Of a stretch of DNA of 23,744 nucleotides, positions 14,592-23,341 are shown in pieces. The stretch is from the NCBI GenBank assembly GCA_041477815.1, contig JBGOUV010000052.1, forward strand, positions 1 through 23,744, read 5' to 3'. Source of the stretch: JBGOUV01 sp041477815 (GTDB lineage Bacteria; Acidobacteriota; Terriglobia; Bryobacterales; JACQDG01). A program made the translations under genes and the position numbers. The notes below the pieces were generated by a model that had not been told where the DNA came from, made no database searches, and saw nothing but the letters and a program-made list of their open reading frames with translations. Each line of letters opens with the position of its first letter. The stretch's first letter is position 1.

Positions 14592-14756
14592 ATGAAGAAA
14601 ACAATCATCTCTCTTGTGCTCGCCGCATTCACCCTGCCGCTGATCGTATCGGCGCGGGAACAGCCTGCCCAGGGACAATCGCAAGACCAGACCAAGACAC
14701 AAAGGAAGAAGAAACAACCCAAGAAACCCAAAAAACCGAAGAAGGGCTCTTCGTAA
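14592..14756 (+). CDS. Small secreted Lys/Pro-rich protein
   Basis: This is a 54-residue protein. The ATG is preceded by AGAAAGG with about 8 bases spacing, a good ribosome binding site. Residues 1-21 form a textbook signal peptide (MKKTIISLVLAAFTLPLIVSA). The mature part is hydrophilic, opening with REQPAQGQSQDQTKTQ and ending in a run of Lys and Pro (KKKQPKKPKKPKK) before GSS. There is no Cys, no His-rich metal site and no lipobox. It lies 62 bases before the efflux adaptor in the same direction, so it may be part of that operon. Function unknown; the polybasic tail could bind envelope polyanions or nucleic acid. A longer in-frame start at 14496 would remove the N-terminal signal and is less likely. 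Confidence 0.7.
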   Translation: MKKTIISLVLAAFTLPLIVSAREQPAQGQSQDQTKTQRKKKQPKKPKKPKKGSS

Positions 14757-14818
14757 CGGCGGACACCCGTAAGACTGCGAGCCCTCCGGCCTCGCTGGAA
14801 CAACTTTTCGCATACGTT

Positions 14819-16012
14819 ATGACCCCCATCCGCCTTTTCCTCAGCAAGAGTTTGCTGTGTGGCATCGCTGTGGTGGCCACAGGCGGCTGCGGGAAGCACC
14901 AAGATGCCGCGGCCGCAGGCAAGGAGTCTCCGCAGGCCGCGGCCTTGGTTCAGATCAGCGCGCCAGGCCTGGTGGTTCTGGATCCGGAGGCGCCCGAGCT
15001 TCGCCAGATGACGATCGAGGCCGTGCGCAGTGTCCCGGCTCCTGCCGACGAGGTCACCGCCACGGCCAAGATCGAAGCCAACCCCAACCGCGTCGGGCAT
15101 GCCGTGCTGCCGGCGCCCGGACGCATCGTGCATGTGATGGTGAAACTGGGGGACGCGGTCACCAAGGGTCAGCCCCTGGTTACGATCGAAAGCTCCGCGG
15201 TGGCGGAGGCGGAGTCCGCGCACCTGCAGGCGGAGGCCTCCGTTCGCCAGGCGGAGCTGGCGGTGGTCAAGGCCGACGCCGACCTGGCGCGCCTCGCCGA
15301 TTTGTTCGAGCATCAAGCCGTGGCCCAGAAAGAGGTCTTGGCCGCACAGACCACCTCCGCCCTGGCCAAGGCCTCCGTCGAACAGGCGCGGAGCGCGCGG
15401 GACCAGGCGCGGCGGCGTCTGGAACTTCTCGGCCTGCAAGCCGGCCGCTTCGAACAGAAGATTACGGTAACCGCTCCGGTGTCCGGGAAGGTGCTCGAGG
15501 TCAGCGTGGTGGACGGGGAATATCGCAACGAAATCAACGCGCCGATGATCACGATCGCCGATCTGAGCCGCGTTTGGGCGACCTCGGAGGTGCCGGAGAG
15601 CCAGATCCGCTTCTGCCAGGTGGGCGGCACGGCCGCTCTGGAGCTGATTGCCTATCCCGGCGAAACCTTCCGCGCGCGCGTGACCCGCATCGCCGACACG
15701 GTCAATAGTGAGACCCGCACCATCAAGGTCAGCGCGGAGCTGGAAAACAGCGCCGGCCGTTTGCGTCCGGAAATGTTCGGGCGCCTCCGCTATGCCGGCG
15801 GGCTGGTGGCCACTCCCTGGGTCCCCGCCGCGGCGGTGGTCCGCATCGGTGACAAGGATTTCGTATTCGTCGAGCAGGCTCCCGGTCGATTCCTTTCCAC
15901 AGCCGTGGAGTTGGGGCAGCCTCACAAAGGAGGCTTTGCGATCACCGGAGGGCTCCCGGCCGGCGCCCGGGTAGTCACACAAGGCTCCATATACCTGAAA
16001 GCCGCGCTCTGA
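14819..16012 (+). CDS. RND efflux periplasmic adaptor (membrane fusion protein, CzcB/CusB-like)
   Basis: This 397-residue protein has an N-terminal hydrophobic leader ending VVATGGCGKHQ. It may be a lipoprotein with Cys24 as the lipidated residue, although T-G-G-C is a weak lipobox. The lipoyl half-motif is GRIVHVMVKLGDAVTKGQPLVTIES. A long helical hairpin (about 125-210) is rich in Ala, Gln and Glu (SAHLQAEASVRQAELAVVKADADL). The returning lipoyl half is KITVTAPVSGKVLEVSVVDGEY, followed by beta-barrel and membrane-proximal domains (PETFRARVTRIADTVNSETRTIKV-like; here GETFRARV). It links the pump to the outer-membrane channel. No strong Shine-Dalgarno is visible. The pump gene starts 4 bases after its stop. 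No His-rich N-terminus is present, so the metal is not indicated. Confidence 0.88.
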   Translation: MTPIRLFLSKSLLCGIAVVATGGCGKHQDAAAAGKESPQAAALVQISAPGLVVLDPEAPELRQMTIEAVRSVPAPADEVTATAKIEANPNRVGHAVLPAPGRIVHVMVKLGDAVTKGQPLVTIESSAVAEAESAHLQAEASVRQAELAVVKADADLARLADLFEHQAVAQKEVLAAQTTSALAKASVEQARSARDQARRRLELLGLQAGRFEQKITVTAPVSGKVLEVSVVDGEYRNEINAPMITIADLSRVWATSEVPESQIRFCQVGGTAALELIAYPGETFRARVTRIADTVNSETRTIKVSAELENSAGRLRPEMFGRLRYAGGLVATPWVPAAAVVRIGDKDFVFVEQAPGRFLSTAVELGQPHKGGFAITGGLPAGARVVTQGSIYLKAAL

Positions 16013-16016
16013 TTCG

Positions 16017-19000
16017 ATGCTCCGCAAGCTCATCTTCTCGGCTGTTCATCAGCCGCTTTTTTTGTTCCTCCTGCTGGCGCTGTTCATCGCCGCGGGCATC
16101 TCGGCGTTCCGCACGCTGCCCATCGAGGCGTTTCCGGACGTTACCGATATTCAAGTCACGGTAGTAACGCTCTTCCCGGGGCATGCCGCCGAAGAAGTCG
16201 AAAAGCAGGTAACGATCCCGCTCGAAATCGCGCTCAGCGGGCTTCCTCATGCCCTGCGCGCTTTCTCGCACACGCAGTTCGGGTTGTCCTCCACCTATGT
16301 CACCTTCGATGACGAAGCGGATAACTACTTTGCGCGGCAGCAGGTGCTGGAGCGCCTGCAGACGGTGGATCTGCCCGAAGGTATCCGTCCCGAGCTTGCT
16401 GCCTTGTCCAGCCCGATCGGCGAAATCTATCGCCTCTACCTGAAGTCCGACAAGTACGACGCCATGGAGTTGCGCAGCCTCGAGGACTGGGTGGTCGAGC
16501 GCCATTTGAAGCTCGTTCCCGGCGTGGCCGACGTGGTCAGCCGGGGAGGCTACATCAAGCAGTACCAGGTGGAGCCCGACCTCACCAGGATGAAATCGCA
16601 CGGGGTGACGCTCCCGCAGGTATTCGGGGCGCTGCAACGCGGGAACATGAACGCCGGCGGGGGGTACATCGAGCAAGGCGAACAGCAGTTCATCATCCGC
16701 GGCGTCGGCCTGCTCCGGTCGCCCCAGGATATCCGCAAGGTAGTGGTCGCCGAGCACGGCGGCGTGCCCGTCCTGATCGGCGACATCGGCGAGGTGAACA
16801 CCGGCTATCAGCAGCGCCAGGGCATGGTCGGCATGGACGCGCAGGACGAGATCGTGAACGGCACCATTCTCATGCGAAAGGGCGAAAACCCGTCTGTGGT
16901 GCTGGAAGGCGTCAAGGCGAAAATCGACGAGCTCAACAAGAGTATTCTGCCCCCGGGTGTCCAGTTGGTGCCTTATTACGATCGCGCCTGGCTGATCGAC
17001 AACACCCTGAAGACGGTATTCAAGAATCTGGCTGAAGGCGCCGTGCTGGTCTGCCTGGTGTTGTACTTGTTCCTGGGACGTCTGCGGCCGGCGGCGATCG
17101 TCGCCGTGGTGATCCCGCTGTCTTTGCTGGGCACCTTTATTGGTCTCAAGATCAAAGGCATTCCGGCGAACCTTCTGTCGCTCGGAGCCATGGACTTCGG
17201 CATTATCGTGGACGGCGCGGTCATCGTGGTGGAGAACATTTTCCGCCGCGTCTCCCAGGAGGGCGAGCAGCACCCCTCCTTCAAGGGACTGGTGGTAGAT
17301 GCCGCCTCCGAGGTGGGCAGACCTACCTTCTTCTCGATGCTGATCGTCATCATCGCCCATATCCCGATTTTCACTTTACAGCGGCACGAAGGCCGGATCT
17401 TCGCGCCGATGGCCTATACCATCACCTCGGCGCTGATCGCCTCCCTCGTGTTCTCGCTCACGCTGGTGCCCGTTCTATGCGTGTACCTTCTGCGTCACCC
17501 CCACCCGGAGAAGGAGAACTTCCTGGTGCGCCTGTCGCACAGAATATATGACACCGTCCTAAGAATGGCGCTATCGCGCCCCAGGGTGGTCTTAGGTGTT
17601 TCGGCGGTGGCGCTGGTCGCGAGCCTGTTCCTGGTCCCGCTGCTCGGCTCGGAATTCCTTCCCGAATTGAATGAGGGCAGTATCTGGGTGAACTTTAACC
17701 TGCCTCCGGGGATTTCCCCCGGGGAAGTGACTCGCTCCGTCCACAAAGCCCGCGTGGCATTGCTCGAGATCCCCGAGGTGTCCCGTGTCGTTTCCCAGGC
17801 AGGCCGTCCCGACGACGGCACCGATCCCAAACCGATCAACATGGTCGAACTGCTGGTTGACCTGAAGCCGGCGTCCGAGTGGCGGCCGCATATCACCAAG
17901 GAAGAGCTGATCGCAAAGATGGACAAAATGCTCGACGACATGCCCGGCATCAAACCGTCCTTCTCGCAGCCCATCCGCGACAACGTACTCGAATCGATCT
18001 CCCAGATCGACGGGCAGATTGTCATCAAGATTTTTGGCAGCGATTCGAATGTGCTCAAGGAGAAGATTGAAGAGGTCCTGAAGGTGATCTCGCCGATCCG
18101 AGGCATTGCGCGCGCCTTCGTGGACCGCGCCGGCCGCATTCCGCAGCTTCAGGTGGAAGTCGACCGGGAGCGCGCCGCGAGGTACGGACTGAATGTCGCG
18201 GACATCGAGGACGTGATCGAGATCGCTTTGGGCGGCCGCCCGGCGACGCAGATCTGGGAGGGCGAGAAGCGCTTCGGCGTGGTGGTCCGGCTGCCGGAGG
18301 AGTTACGCAGTAATATTGACGCCCTGCGCGGTCTTCTGCTCGACGCGCCGAACCACTCGCAGGTTCCGCTCGACCAGGTCGCCAAAATCGGCGTGCAGGA
18401 GGGCGTAATGAACATCAGCCGCGAGAATGGACGGAGCATGGCGGCGATCGGCGTGTTCCTCAAGGACCGTGACATGGGAAGTCTGGTCCAGGAGATGCAA
18501 AAAGCGGTGGAGAGCACAGTCCAGCTCCCGCCGGGCTACAACATCACCTGGGGCGGCGAATTTGAAAACCAGCAGCGCGCCATGGGACGTCTCCTCATGA
18601 TCATTCCCGTTAGTGTCGTGATGATTTTCATTCTGCTCTTCGAGGCCTTCAAAACGGTGAAAAGCGCCGCCCTGATCCTGCTCAACGTGCCCTTCGCGCT
18701 CATTGGCGGCATTTTGGCGCTGTACCTGACCGGCATCAACCTCAGCGTCTCGGCCGCCATCGGATTCATCGCGCTATTCGGACAGGCGGTGCTCAACGGG
18801 GTGGTGATGGTCAGCTACTTCAATCAGCTTCAGGAAGTGGGCGCCACGCCGTACCGCGCCGTGTTCGAGGGGGCGCAGACGCGTCTCCGCACGGTCTTGA
18901 TGACCTCGCTGCTGGCCATGCTCGGTCTGCTGCCTATGGCTTTGTCACACGGTATCGGCTCGGAAGTGCAGCGGCCGCTCGCCGTGGTCATCATCGGCGG

Positions 19001-19088
19001 CCTGGTGTCGGCGACGATCCTGACTCTGATCGTACTGCCGGCGTTGTACCTGATGTTTCACGCCGGCCCCGAGTTGAAAGAATTGTGA
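16017..19088 (+). CDS. Heavy-metal-type RND efflux pump (CzcA/CusA family)
   Basis: This 1023-residue inner-membrane pump has the usual 12 helices and two large periplasmic loops. It starts MLRKLIFSAVHQPLFLFLLL, with FRTLPIEAFPDVTDIQVTV after helix 1. The heavy-metal RND signature in helix 4 is D393-F-G-I-I-V-D399-G-A-V and E406-N407, the proton-relay residues. The second half carries GSEFLPELNEGSIWVNFNLPPGIS, PISQPIRDNV-like FSQPIRDNVLE, and the C-terminal IGFIALFGQAVLNGVVMVSYFN and LLAMLGLLPMALSHGIGSEVQRPLA. These match the CzcA/CusA group, which exports Co/Zn/Cd or Cu/Ag with proton antiport. I cannot tell the metal without aligning the periplasmic methionines. No frameshift or missing segment is visible. 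The stop overlaps the next start as TGATG. No metal sensor gene is in the window. Confidence 0.92.
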   Translation: MLRKLIFSAVHQPLFLFLLLALFIAAGISAFRTLPIEAFPDVTDIQVTVVTLFPGHAAEEVEKQVTIPLEIALSGLPHALRAFSHTQFGLSSTYVTFDDEADNYFARQQVLERLQTVDLPEGIRPELAALSSPIGEIYRLYLKSDKYDAMELRSLEDWVVERHLKLVPGVADVVSRGGYIKQYQVEPDLTRMKSHGVTLPQVFGALQRGNMNAGGGYIEQGEQQFIIRGVGLLRSPQDIRKVVVAEHGGVPVLIGDIGEVNTGYQQRQGMVGMDAQDEIVNGTILMRKGENPSVVLEGVKAKIDELNKSILPPGVQLVPYYDRAWLIDNTLKTVFKNLAEGAVLVCLVLYLFLGRLRPAAIVAVVIPLSLLGTFIGLKIKGIPANLLSLGAMDFGIIVDGAVIVVENIFRRVSQEGEQHPSFKGLVVDAASEVGRPTFFSMLIVIIAHIPIFTLQRHEGRIFAPMAYTITSALIASLVFSLTLVPVLCVYLLRHPHPEKENFLVRLSHRIYDTVLRMALSRPRVVLGVSAVALVASLFLVPLLGSEFLPELNEGSIWVNFNLPPGISPGEVTRSVHKARVALLEIPEVSRVVSQAGRPDDGTDPKPINMVELLVDLKPASEWRPHITKEELIAKMDKMLDDMPGIKPSFSQPIRDNVLESISQIDGQIVIKIFGSDSNVLKEKIEEVLKVISPIRGIARAFVDRAGRIPQLQVEVDRERAARYGLNVADIEDVIEIALGGRPATQIWEGEKRFGVVVRLPEELRSNIDALRGLLLDAPNHSQVPLDQVAKIGVQEGVMNISRENGRSMAAIGVFLKDRDMGSLVQEMQKAVESTVQLPPGYNITWGGEFENQQRAMGRLLMIIPVSVVMIFILLFEAFKTVKSAALILLNVPFALIGGILALYLTGINLSVSAAIGFIALFGQAVLNGVVMVSYFNQLQEVGATPYRAVFEGAQTRLRTVLMTSLLAMLGLLPMALSHGIGSEVQRPLAVVIIGGLVSATILTLIVLPALYLMFHAGPELKEL

Positions 19089-20410
19089 TGTCCATGACTC
19101 GCCTTCTGTTTGCATTTTCCTTGGCTGCCGCCGCGCAGACGCCGCCTGTCGTCACCCTGGAGCAGGCCATCAGCGAAGCCGTGGCCGGCAATTTGGACCT
19201 GGCCGCGGCCCGCTACAGCATCAGCGTGGCCGAAGCGCGGCAGATCACCGCGGGCCTCCGCCCGAATCCGGTGATGACCGCGAGCGGCGATCACCTGGAT
19301 CTGCTGGGAACCGGCTACAACTCGATCAATAACGGCGGCCCCAACGAGTACTCGCTGCGCACCGATTTCATTCTCGAGCGGGGCGGTAAGAGGACGGCGC
19401 GCCTCGAGTTGGCGGCGGCCGAGAGATCCGCGGCCGCACTGGGCTTCCAGGACGCTATCCGCCGGCTCCTCTTCGACGTCGAGAGCGCCTTTGTCGACGT
19501 GCAGTTGGCGAAAGAATCCCTGGCCCTGGCGCAGGACAACCTGCGCAGCCTGAACGGAATAGTAGCCATCAACACCGAGCGGGTGAGGACCGGCGATCTG
19601 GCCGGAGTGGAGCTGGAGCGGTCTCGAGTGGCGGCCATGCAGTATGAGACCGCCGTCCGGCTGGCCGAGTTGCAGCTTCGGCAGGCCCGAAACCGGTTGC
19701 AGCTTCTGCTCGGCAGACGCGACTACGCGGAAGATTTCGATGTCACCGGACCGATTCGCCGGGATGACCAGCGCCTGCAATTGGAGGGCGTAAGAAGTCG
19801 CGCCCAGACCCAGCGCCCGGACTTGTTGCTGGTGCGGCAAACCCAGGCTCGCAACCAGGCGGACCTGCGACTGCAATTGGCCCAAGGCAAGATCGATTAC
19901 ACCACGGGCGTGGAATACCGCCGCCAGCAAGCGCCCTCCGGCATGGGCAATTCCCTGGGCGTGTTTTTCAGCGCCCCCCTCCCCGTGTTCAATCGGAATC
20001 AAGGAGAAATCGCGCGAGCGCAGCGGGAGTCCGCCCAGGCCGGAGCGCAGATCCGCGCCCTGGAAGCCCGCGTGAATTCGGAGGTCACGGGCGCTTGGCA
20101 GCAGTACTCCACGTCTCGCGGACTTCTCGACGATATCGAGCAGAAGATGGTGGCGAAAGCCGGAGAGGTCCGGCAGACCACGGAGTATTCCTACCGGCGC
20201 GGCGAGGCGACCCTGGTGGAGTTCCTGGACGCGCAGCGCGCCTTCAACGACATCATGCAGAGCTACAACGAAGCCCGCGGCAGTTATGCCCGCAGCCTCT
20301 ATCTAATAGATTCCGTCACCGCTACAACCCTCCCCGTAAGTACGCAATCACATCGGCCAGATCCTGACGGCTCAGTGACTTCTCCAGGTCCTCCGGCATT
20401 AGCGAGATAG
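19088..20410 (+). CDS. TolC-family outer-membrane efflux protein (CzcC-like)
   Basis: This 440-residue protein has a signal peptide (MTRLLFAFSLAAAAQTPP) and two repeated OEP halves. Landmarks are VTLEQAISEAVAGNLDLAAAR, LRTDFILERGGKRTARLELAAAE, AFVDVQLAKESLALAQDNL, then GVFFSAPLPVFNRNQGEIARAQRE and YSYRRGEATLVEFLDAQRAFNDIMQSYNEARGSYARSLYLID. It forms the outer-membrane duct of the adjacent RND system. The ATG overlaps the pump stop; a GTG three bases earlier is an alternative. The protein would normally end near SLYLIDSVT, but the frame runs on for about 27 residues (SQSHRPDPDGSVTSPGPPALAR-like) into the convergent gene. The original stop was probably lost. Confidence 0.88.
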   Translation: MSMTRLLFAFSLAAAAQTPPVVTLEQAISEAVAGNLDLAAARYSISVAEARQITAGLRPNPVMTASGDHLDLLGTGYNSINNGGPNEYSLRTDFILERGGKRTARLELAAAERSAAALGFQDAIRRLLFDVESAFVDVQLAKESLALAQDNLRSLNGIVAINTERVRTGDLAGVELERSRVAAMQYETAVRLAELQLRQARNRLQLLLGRRDYAEDFDVTGPIRRDDQRLQLEGVRSRAQTQRPDLLLVRQTQARNQADLRLQLAQGKIDYTTGVEYRRQQAPSGMGNSLGVFFSAPLPVFNRNQGEIARAQRESAQAGAQIRALEARVNSEVTGAWQQYSTSRGLLDDIEQKMVAKAGEVRQTTEYSYRRGEATLVEFLDAQRAFNDIMQSYNEARGSYARSLYLIDSVTATTLPVSTQSHRPDPDGSVTSPGPPALAR

Positions 20411-23273
20411 CCGACGCCCGGATTTCGGCAATGTTCTGGCGCAAGACAGTTTCGTCGCCTTCTTCCGCCCCGCCCCGCAGGGTGAGGACGCCGGGGGTTT
20501 CGTTGGCGATGACGCCGTCGTGGACACGCCCATCTTTAGTAGTCACGATGTAGTTGGTGAACCGCGCCTCGATAGCGTAGCTGGGATTGAGCATGGAGGT
20601 CAGGAGCTCCTCTTTGGTCTTGTTGTTGATGCCGGAGAGGTCGGGCCCGACGCGGCCGCCGCCCAGACGGCGGGGCATATGGCACTTGGCGCAGTGCTTT
20701 TCGAAAAGCTGCTTGCCGCGGGAAACGTCACCCTGGAGCCGGATCGCGTCGCGGTAGGACTCCACCACCTTGGCCCGATCCCCGCCCGCCGAGGCGAGGA
20801 TGGCGCGCGCGCGCTGGGCCAGCGCCTTGTCGGGGTCGTCGAGCAGACGGGCGCGGGCGGCCACCTCCAAGGTCGAGGGCTCGATCTTCCGTTCCTCCAG
20901 AGCCTGGAGCAGAACCGTCACCCGGGCGCGGTGGTTCAGCAGCGCTCCCACCGCCTTGGCGCGCGCCTCCGGGCTGTAGGCGGTCCAGAACGGAAGCAGC
21001 GTGGCGGCGACGCCGGCGTCATCGAACGCGGCCAAAGCTTCTACGGCGGCGATCTGCAAGTCGGAGACGGCGTGGGATTCGAGGATCTGGCGAAAAACAC
21101 CCTGAGCCACGCCGAAGTCGGCGCCGCGCAGGGCGCGGATGGCTACGGCCCGGCGTTCCACGGGAACCTGGGCCGAAACCGCGTCGGCCGCGGCGCGTTT
21201 CATCAGGCCCGGCACTTCGCAGTAGCGGGCCACCTCCCAGGCGGCGTCTGTCGACGAGAATTTCGCCAGCGCCGCCTCCGCTCCGGGGACCCGCAGGCGT
21301 CCGACGCCGGCCAGCCGGAGTCCCCGGGCAAGTCCGCCCAGGCAGGCTTCGGCGTGCGGGGTCTGGGAGAGCGCGGCCAGCAGCTTGCCGATTTCCATGG
21401 GCTCGTGCCGGGCGCCGACGAGCGACGCGGCGTTGGCCAGGAGCTCGCTCTCCGGCTTGCCCCGGGTGAGCAGCAGGTGGAACAGCGACGACGCCCGGTC
21501 GGCCACGGAGCTGAGGATCGCCATCCGAAACCAGCGGTCGCCGCCATGACGCAGGCCGAGATCGGTCAGGGCGTCCAGGACACGGGCGTCCTTTGACTCG
21601 CCCAGCGTCAGGGCCGCTTGGAACTGGACGCGGACCTCGGGGTCCTTGGCCAGCGCGAGGGCGGCGTCCAGTACCGGCCTCGACTTCGCTAGAAACGGCT
21701 CGGCCATGCGCAGGCTCTGCTCGCGGACGCCGGGATGCGCGTCCTTCAGACCCCGCAACACCAGCGGCTCTTCGAGGGCGGAGAGGCCTTCGAGGGTCCA
21801 CAGGGCATGCACGCGGGCGAGCGGCGAGGCGTGCTTCTGGGCCATCTCCCGCAAGGGCGCGGCGGCCGCCTTGTCCTGGCGCTCGACGAGCAGGCGCTGG
21901 GCCGTGTAACGATGCCAGCCGTTGGGCTCGGCCAGCAGCGCCACCAGCTCGGCGGTCGTAGCCTGGCCAAGCTTCACCTGCAAGGCGCGCTTTCGCAGCG
22001 GCTGGTTGGGGACGATCCGGTAGATCCGCCCCATGGTGTCGCCGCTGTAGAAATCCATCCGCTTCTTGATCTCCTCGGGGATCGACTCGGGGGTCTCGAT
22101 GAACTCCCGGTAGATATCGGTGAGGTAGAGTTGGCCGTCCGGCGCGTTGGCGAAATTGCACGGACGAAACCAAACGTCGGTGGAGGCCAGGAACTCGACG
22201 CCCTCCTTGGACCGGCTGGCCTGGAAGGTTACGCCGTCCGGCTTGAGAATGTCGCGGTGGACCAGGTTGGCGCTGACGTCTCCGGTAAAGACATTGCCCC
22301 AATACTCCTTCGGAAACACGTCTCCGGTGTAGACGGTGCCGCCGGCGGCGGCGGTGAAATAGCCGGCCACCTGCTCGACCTTCTCCAGCTTGTTCTCGTC
22401 GTAGCGCTTCTGGCGGAGCTGGGTGCGCTCGCGGCGCCAGGCCTGCGGCTTGGTGAGCGGGAACATGGGCGCCGAAGGCTTGCCGTGGTCGGAGATATCT
22501 TCCGAAACCAAGCCCACTTCGAGCAGCGGCGCGCGGCGCAGGTAGTGCATGGGGAGCACGGCATGGCGGAGATGGATGGTGTTCTGGGTAAGGAAGCGGT
22601 TGCCCCAGTCGTCGAAGCTCATGCCGAACTGGGTAGGACCGGAAGCTACCTCGGCCACGTCGCGGAGCGGATGAAAACGGAAGTCGGCGCCCCGCACCAG
22701 CAGCGGCGGCCTCTCCGGATGCTGCACCGAGCTGATCTGGCCGTCGTGGCCGCTGTTGGCGGCCCACACCCAGTTGTCCAGGCCGTAGCGCAGGTTGGTG
22801 ATGCGGCTCTCCGGGTTGGACTTGGCGAAGCCGCTGTAGAGCACCTGCCGGACGTCGGCCTTCCCGTCGCCGTCGGTGTCTTTCAGGTACAGGACGTCCG
22901 GGGCGCTGGTGACCAGCAAGCCCCCTTTCCACGGCAGCAGCCCGCTGACCTCCAGCACCTGGTCGGCGAAAATCACCGAGCGCTCGTAGCGGCCGTCGCC
23001 GTCGGCGTCTTCGAGCAGCCTGATGCGGGAGCGAGCCGGTTTGCCGGGCGGCGGATCATCGGGATAGTCCAGCATTTCTGCTACATAGATGCGGCCGTTC
23101 TCGTCAAAGACCATCTCCACCGGGTCCACCACCTGGGGCTCGGAAAGAAACAACTCCACGTGGAAGTCCTCGCTAAGCCGCATACTCTTCAAGGATTCCT
23201 GGGGGGTCATGGGCGGCGCGTCGATATGCTTCTGACCGCAGCCGAGTAGGGCGAGCAACAGTAGAAGGATCAT
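20322..23273 (-). CDS. PVC-type propeller / HEAT-repeat / cytochrome c lipoprotein
   Basis: This 983-residue protein starts with a lipoprotein signal (MILLLLLALLGC, Cys12). The propeller region, about 30-430, is of the PVC-type dehydrogenase kind (FHVELFLSEPQVVDPVEMVFDENGRIYVAEM, calcium-like loops DADGDGRYE and DTDGDGKADV, RYGLDNWVWAANSGHDG, GDVSANLVHRD). Residues of about 440-830 form HEAT-like helical repeats. The end carries one haem site, CAKCH at 861-865, with the distal-type segment VGPDLSGINNKTKEELLTSMLNP. Such proteins are common in Planctomycetes and Solibacter-type bacteria and are thought to oxidise sugars or alcohols at the membrane, passing electrons to the haem. The frame also has an ATG at 23345 overlapping the upstream stop as ATGA. 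I prefer 23273 because the lipobox follows directly and the extra 24 residues are just the translated hairpins. The 3' end overlaps the channel gene by 89 bases. Confidence 0.87.
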   Translation of the reverse strand: MILLLLLALLGCGQKHIDAPPMTPQESLKSMRLSEDFHVELFLSEPQVVDPVEMVFDENGRIYVAEMLDYPDDPPPGKPARSRIRLLEDADGDGRYERSVIFADQVLEVSGLLPWKGGLLVTSAPDVLYLKDTDGDGKADVRQVLYSGFAKSNPESRITNLRYGLDNWVWAANSGHDGQISSVQHPERPPLLVRGADFRFHPLRDVAEVASGPTQFGMSFDDWGNRFLTQNTIHLRHAVLPMHYLRRAPLLEVGLVSEDISDHGKPSAPMFPLTKPQAWRRERTQLRQKRYDENKLEKVEQVAGYFTAAAGGTVYTGDVFPKEYWGNVFTGDVSANLVHRDILKPDGVTFQASRSKEGVEFLASTDVWFRPCNFANAPDGQLYLTDIYREFIETPESIPEEIKKRMDFYSGDTMGRIYRIVPNQPLRKRALQVKLGQATTAELVALLAEPNGWHRYTAQRLLVERQDKAAAAPLREMAQKHASPLARVHALWTLEGLSALEEPLVLRGLKDAHPGVREQSLRMAEPFLAKSRPVLDAALALAKDPEVRVQFQAALTLGESKDARVLDALTDLGLRHGGDRWFRMAILSSVADRASSLFHLLLTRGKPESELLANAASLVGARHEPMEIGKLLAALSQTPHAEACLGGLARGLRLAGVGRLRVPGAEAALAKFSSTDAAWEVARYCEVPGLMKRAAADAVSAQVPVERRAVAIRALRGADFGVAQGVFRQILESHAVSDLQIAAVEALAAFDDAGVAATLLPFWTAYSPEARAKAVGALLNHRARVTVLLQALEERKIEPSTLEVAARARLLDDPDKALAQRARAILASAGGDRAKVVESYRDAIRLQGDVSRGKQLFEKHCAKCHMPRRLGGGRVGPDLSGINNKTKEELLTSMLNPSYAIEARFTNYIVTTKDGRVHDGVIANETPGVLTLRGGAEEGDETVLRQNIAEIRASAISLMPEDLEKSLSRQDLADVIAYLRGGL

Positions 23274-23274
23274 C

Positions 23275-23325
23275 CCGCCCCAGTGGGGCGGCCCCCCCGG
23301 GCCGCAGCCGGCCCCCAGGCCGGCT
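23275..23325. repeat. Cluster of three consecutive perfect hairpins (REP-like)
   Basis: Three inverted repeats lie side by side. They are CCGCCCC/GGGGCGG (23275-23281 and 23285-23291), GCGGCCC/GGGCCGC (23288-23294 and 23299-23305) and AGCCGGCC/GGCCGGCT (23306-23313 and 23318-23325). The first two share four bases. The cluster lies between two minus-strand genes of one transcription unit and could shape translation or mRNA stability. It also resembles repeated extragenic palindromes of high-GC bacteria. Confidence 0.75.
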
Positions 23326-23341
23326 TCTCCGCGCGCGCCCC

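Noticed and set aside
14540..17360. Long minus-strand open frames opposite the efflux adaptor and pump genes
   Set aside because: They have no domain resemblance and are antisense to clear RND genes; they reflect codon bias.
21735..23249. A 504-residue plus-strand open frame inside the cytochrome lipoprotein gene
   Set aside because: It is antisense to a well-supported gene and has no family features.
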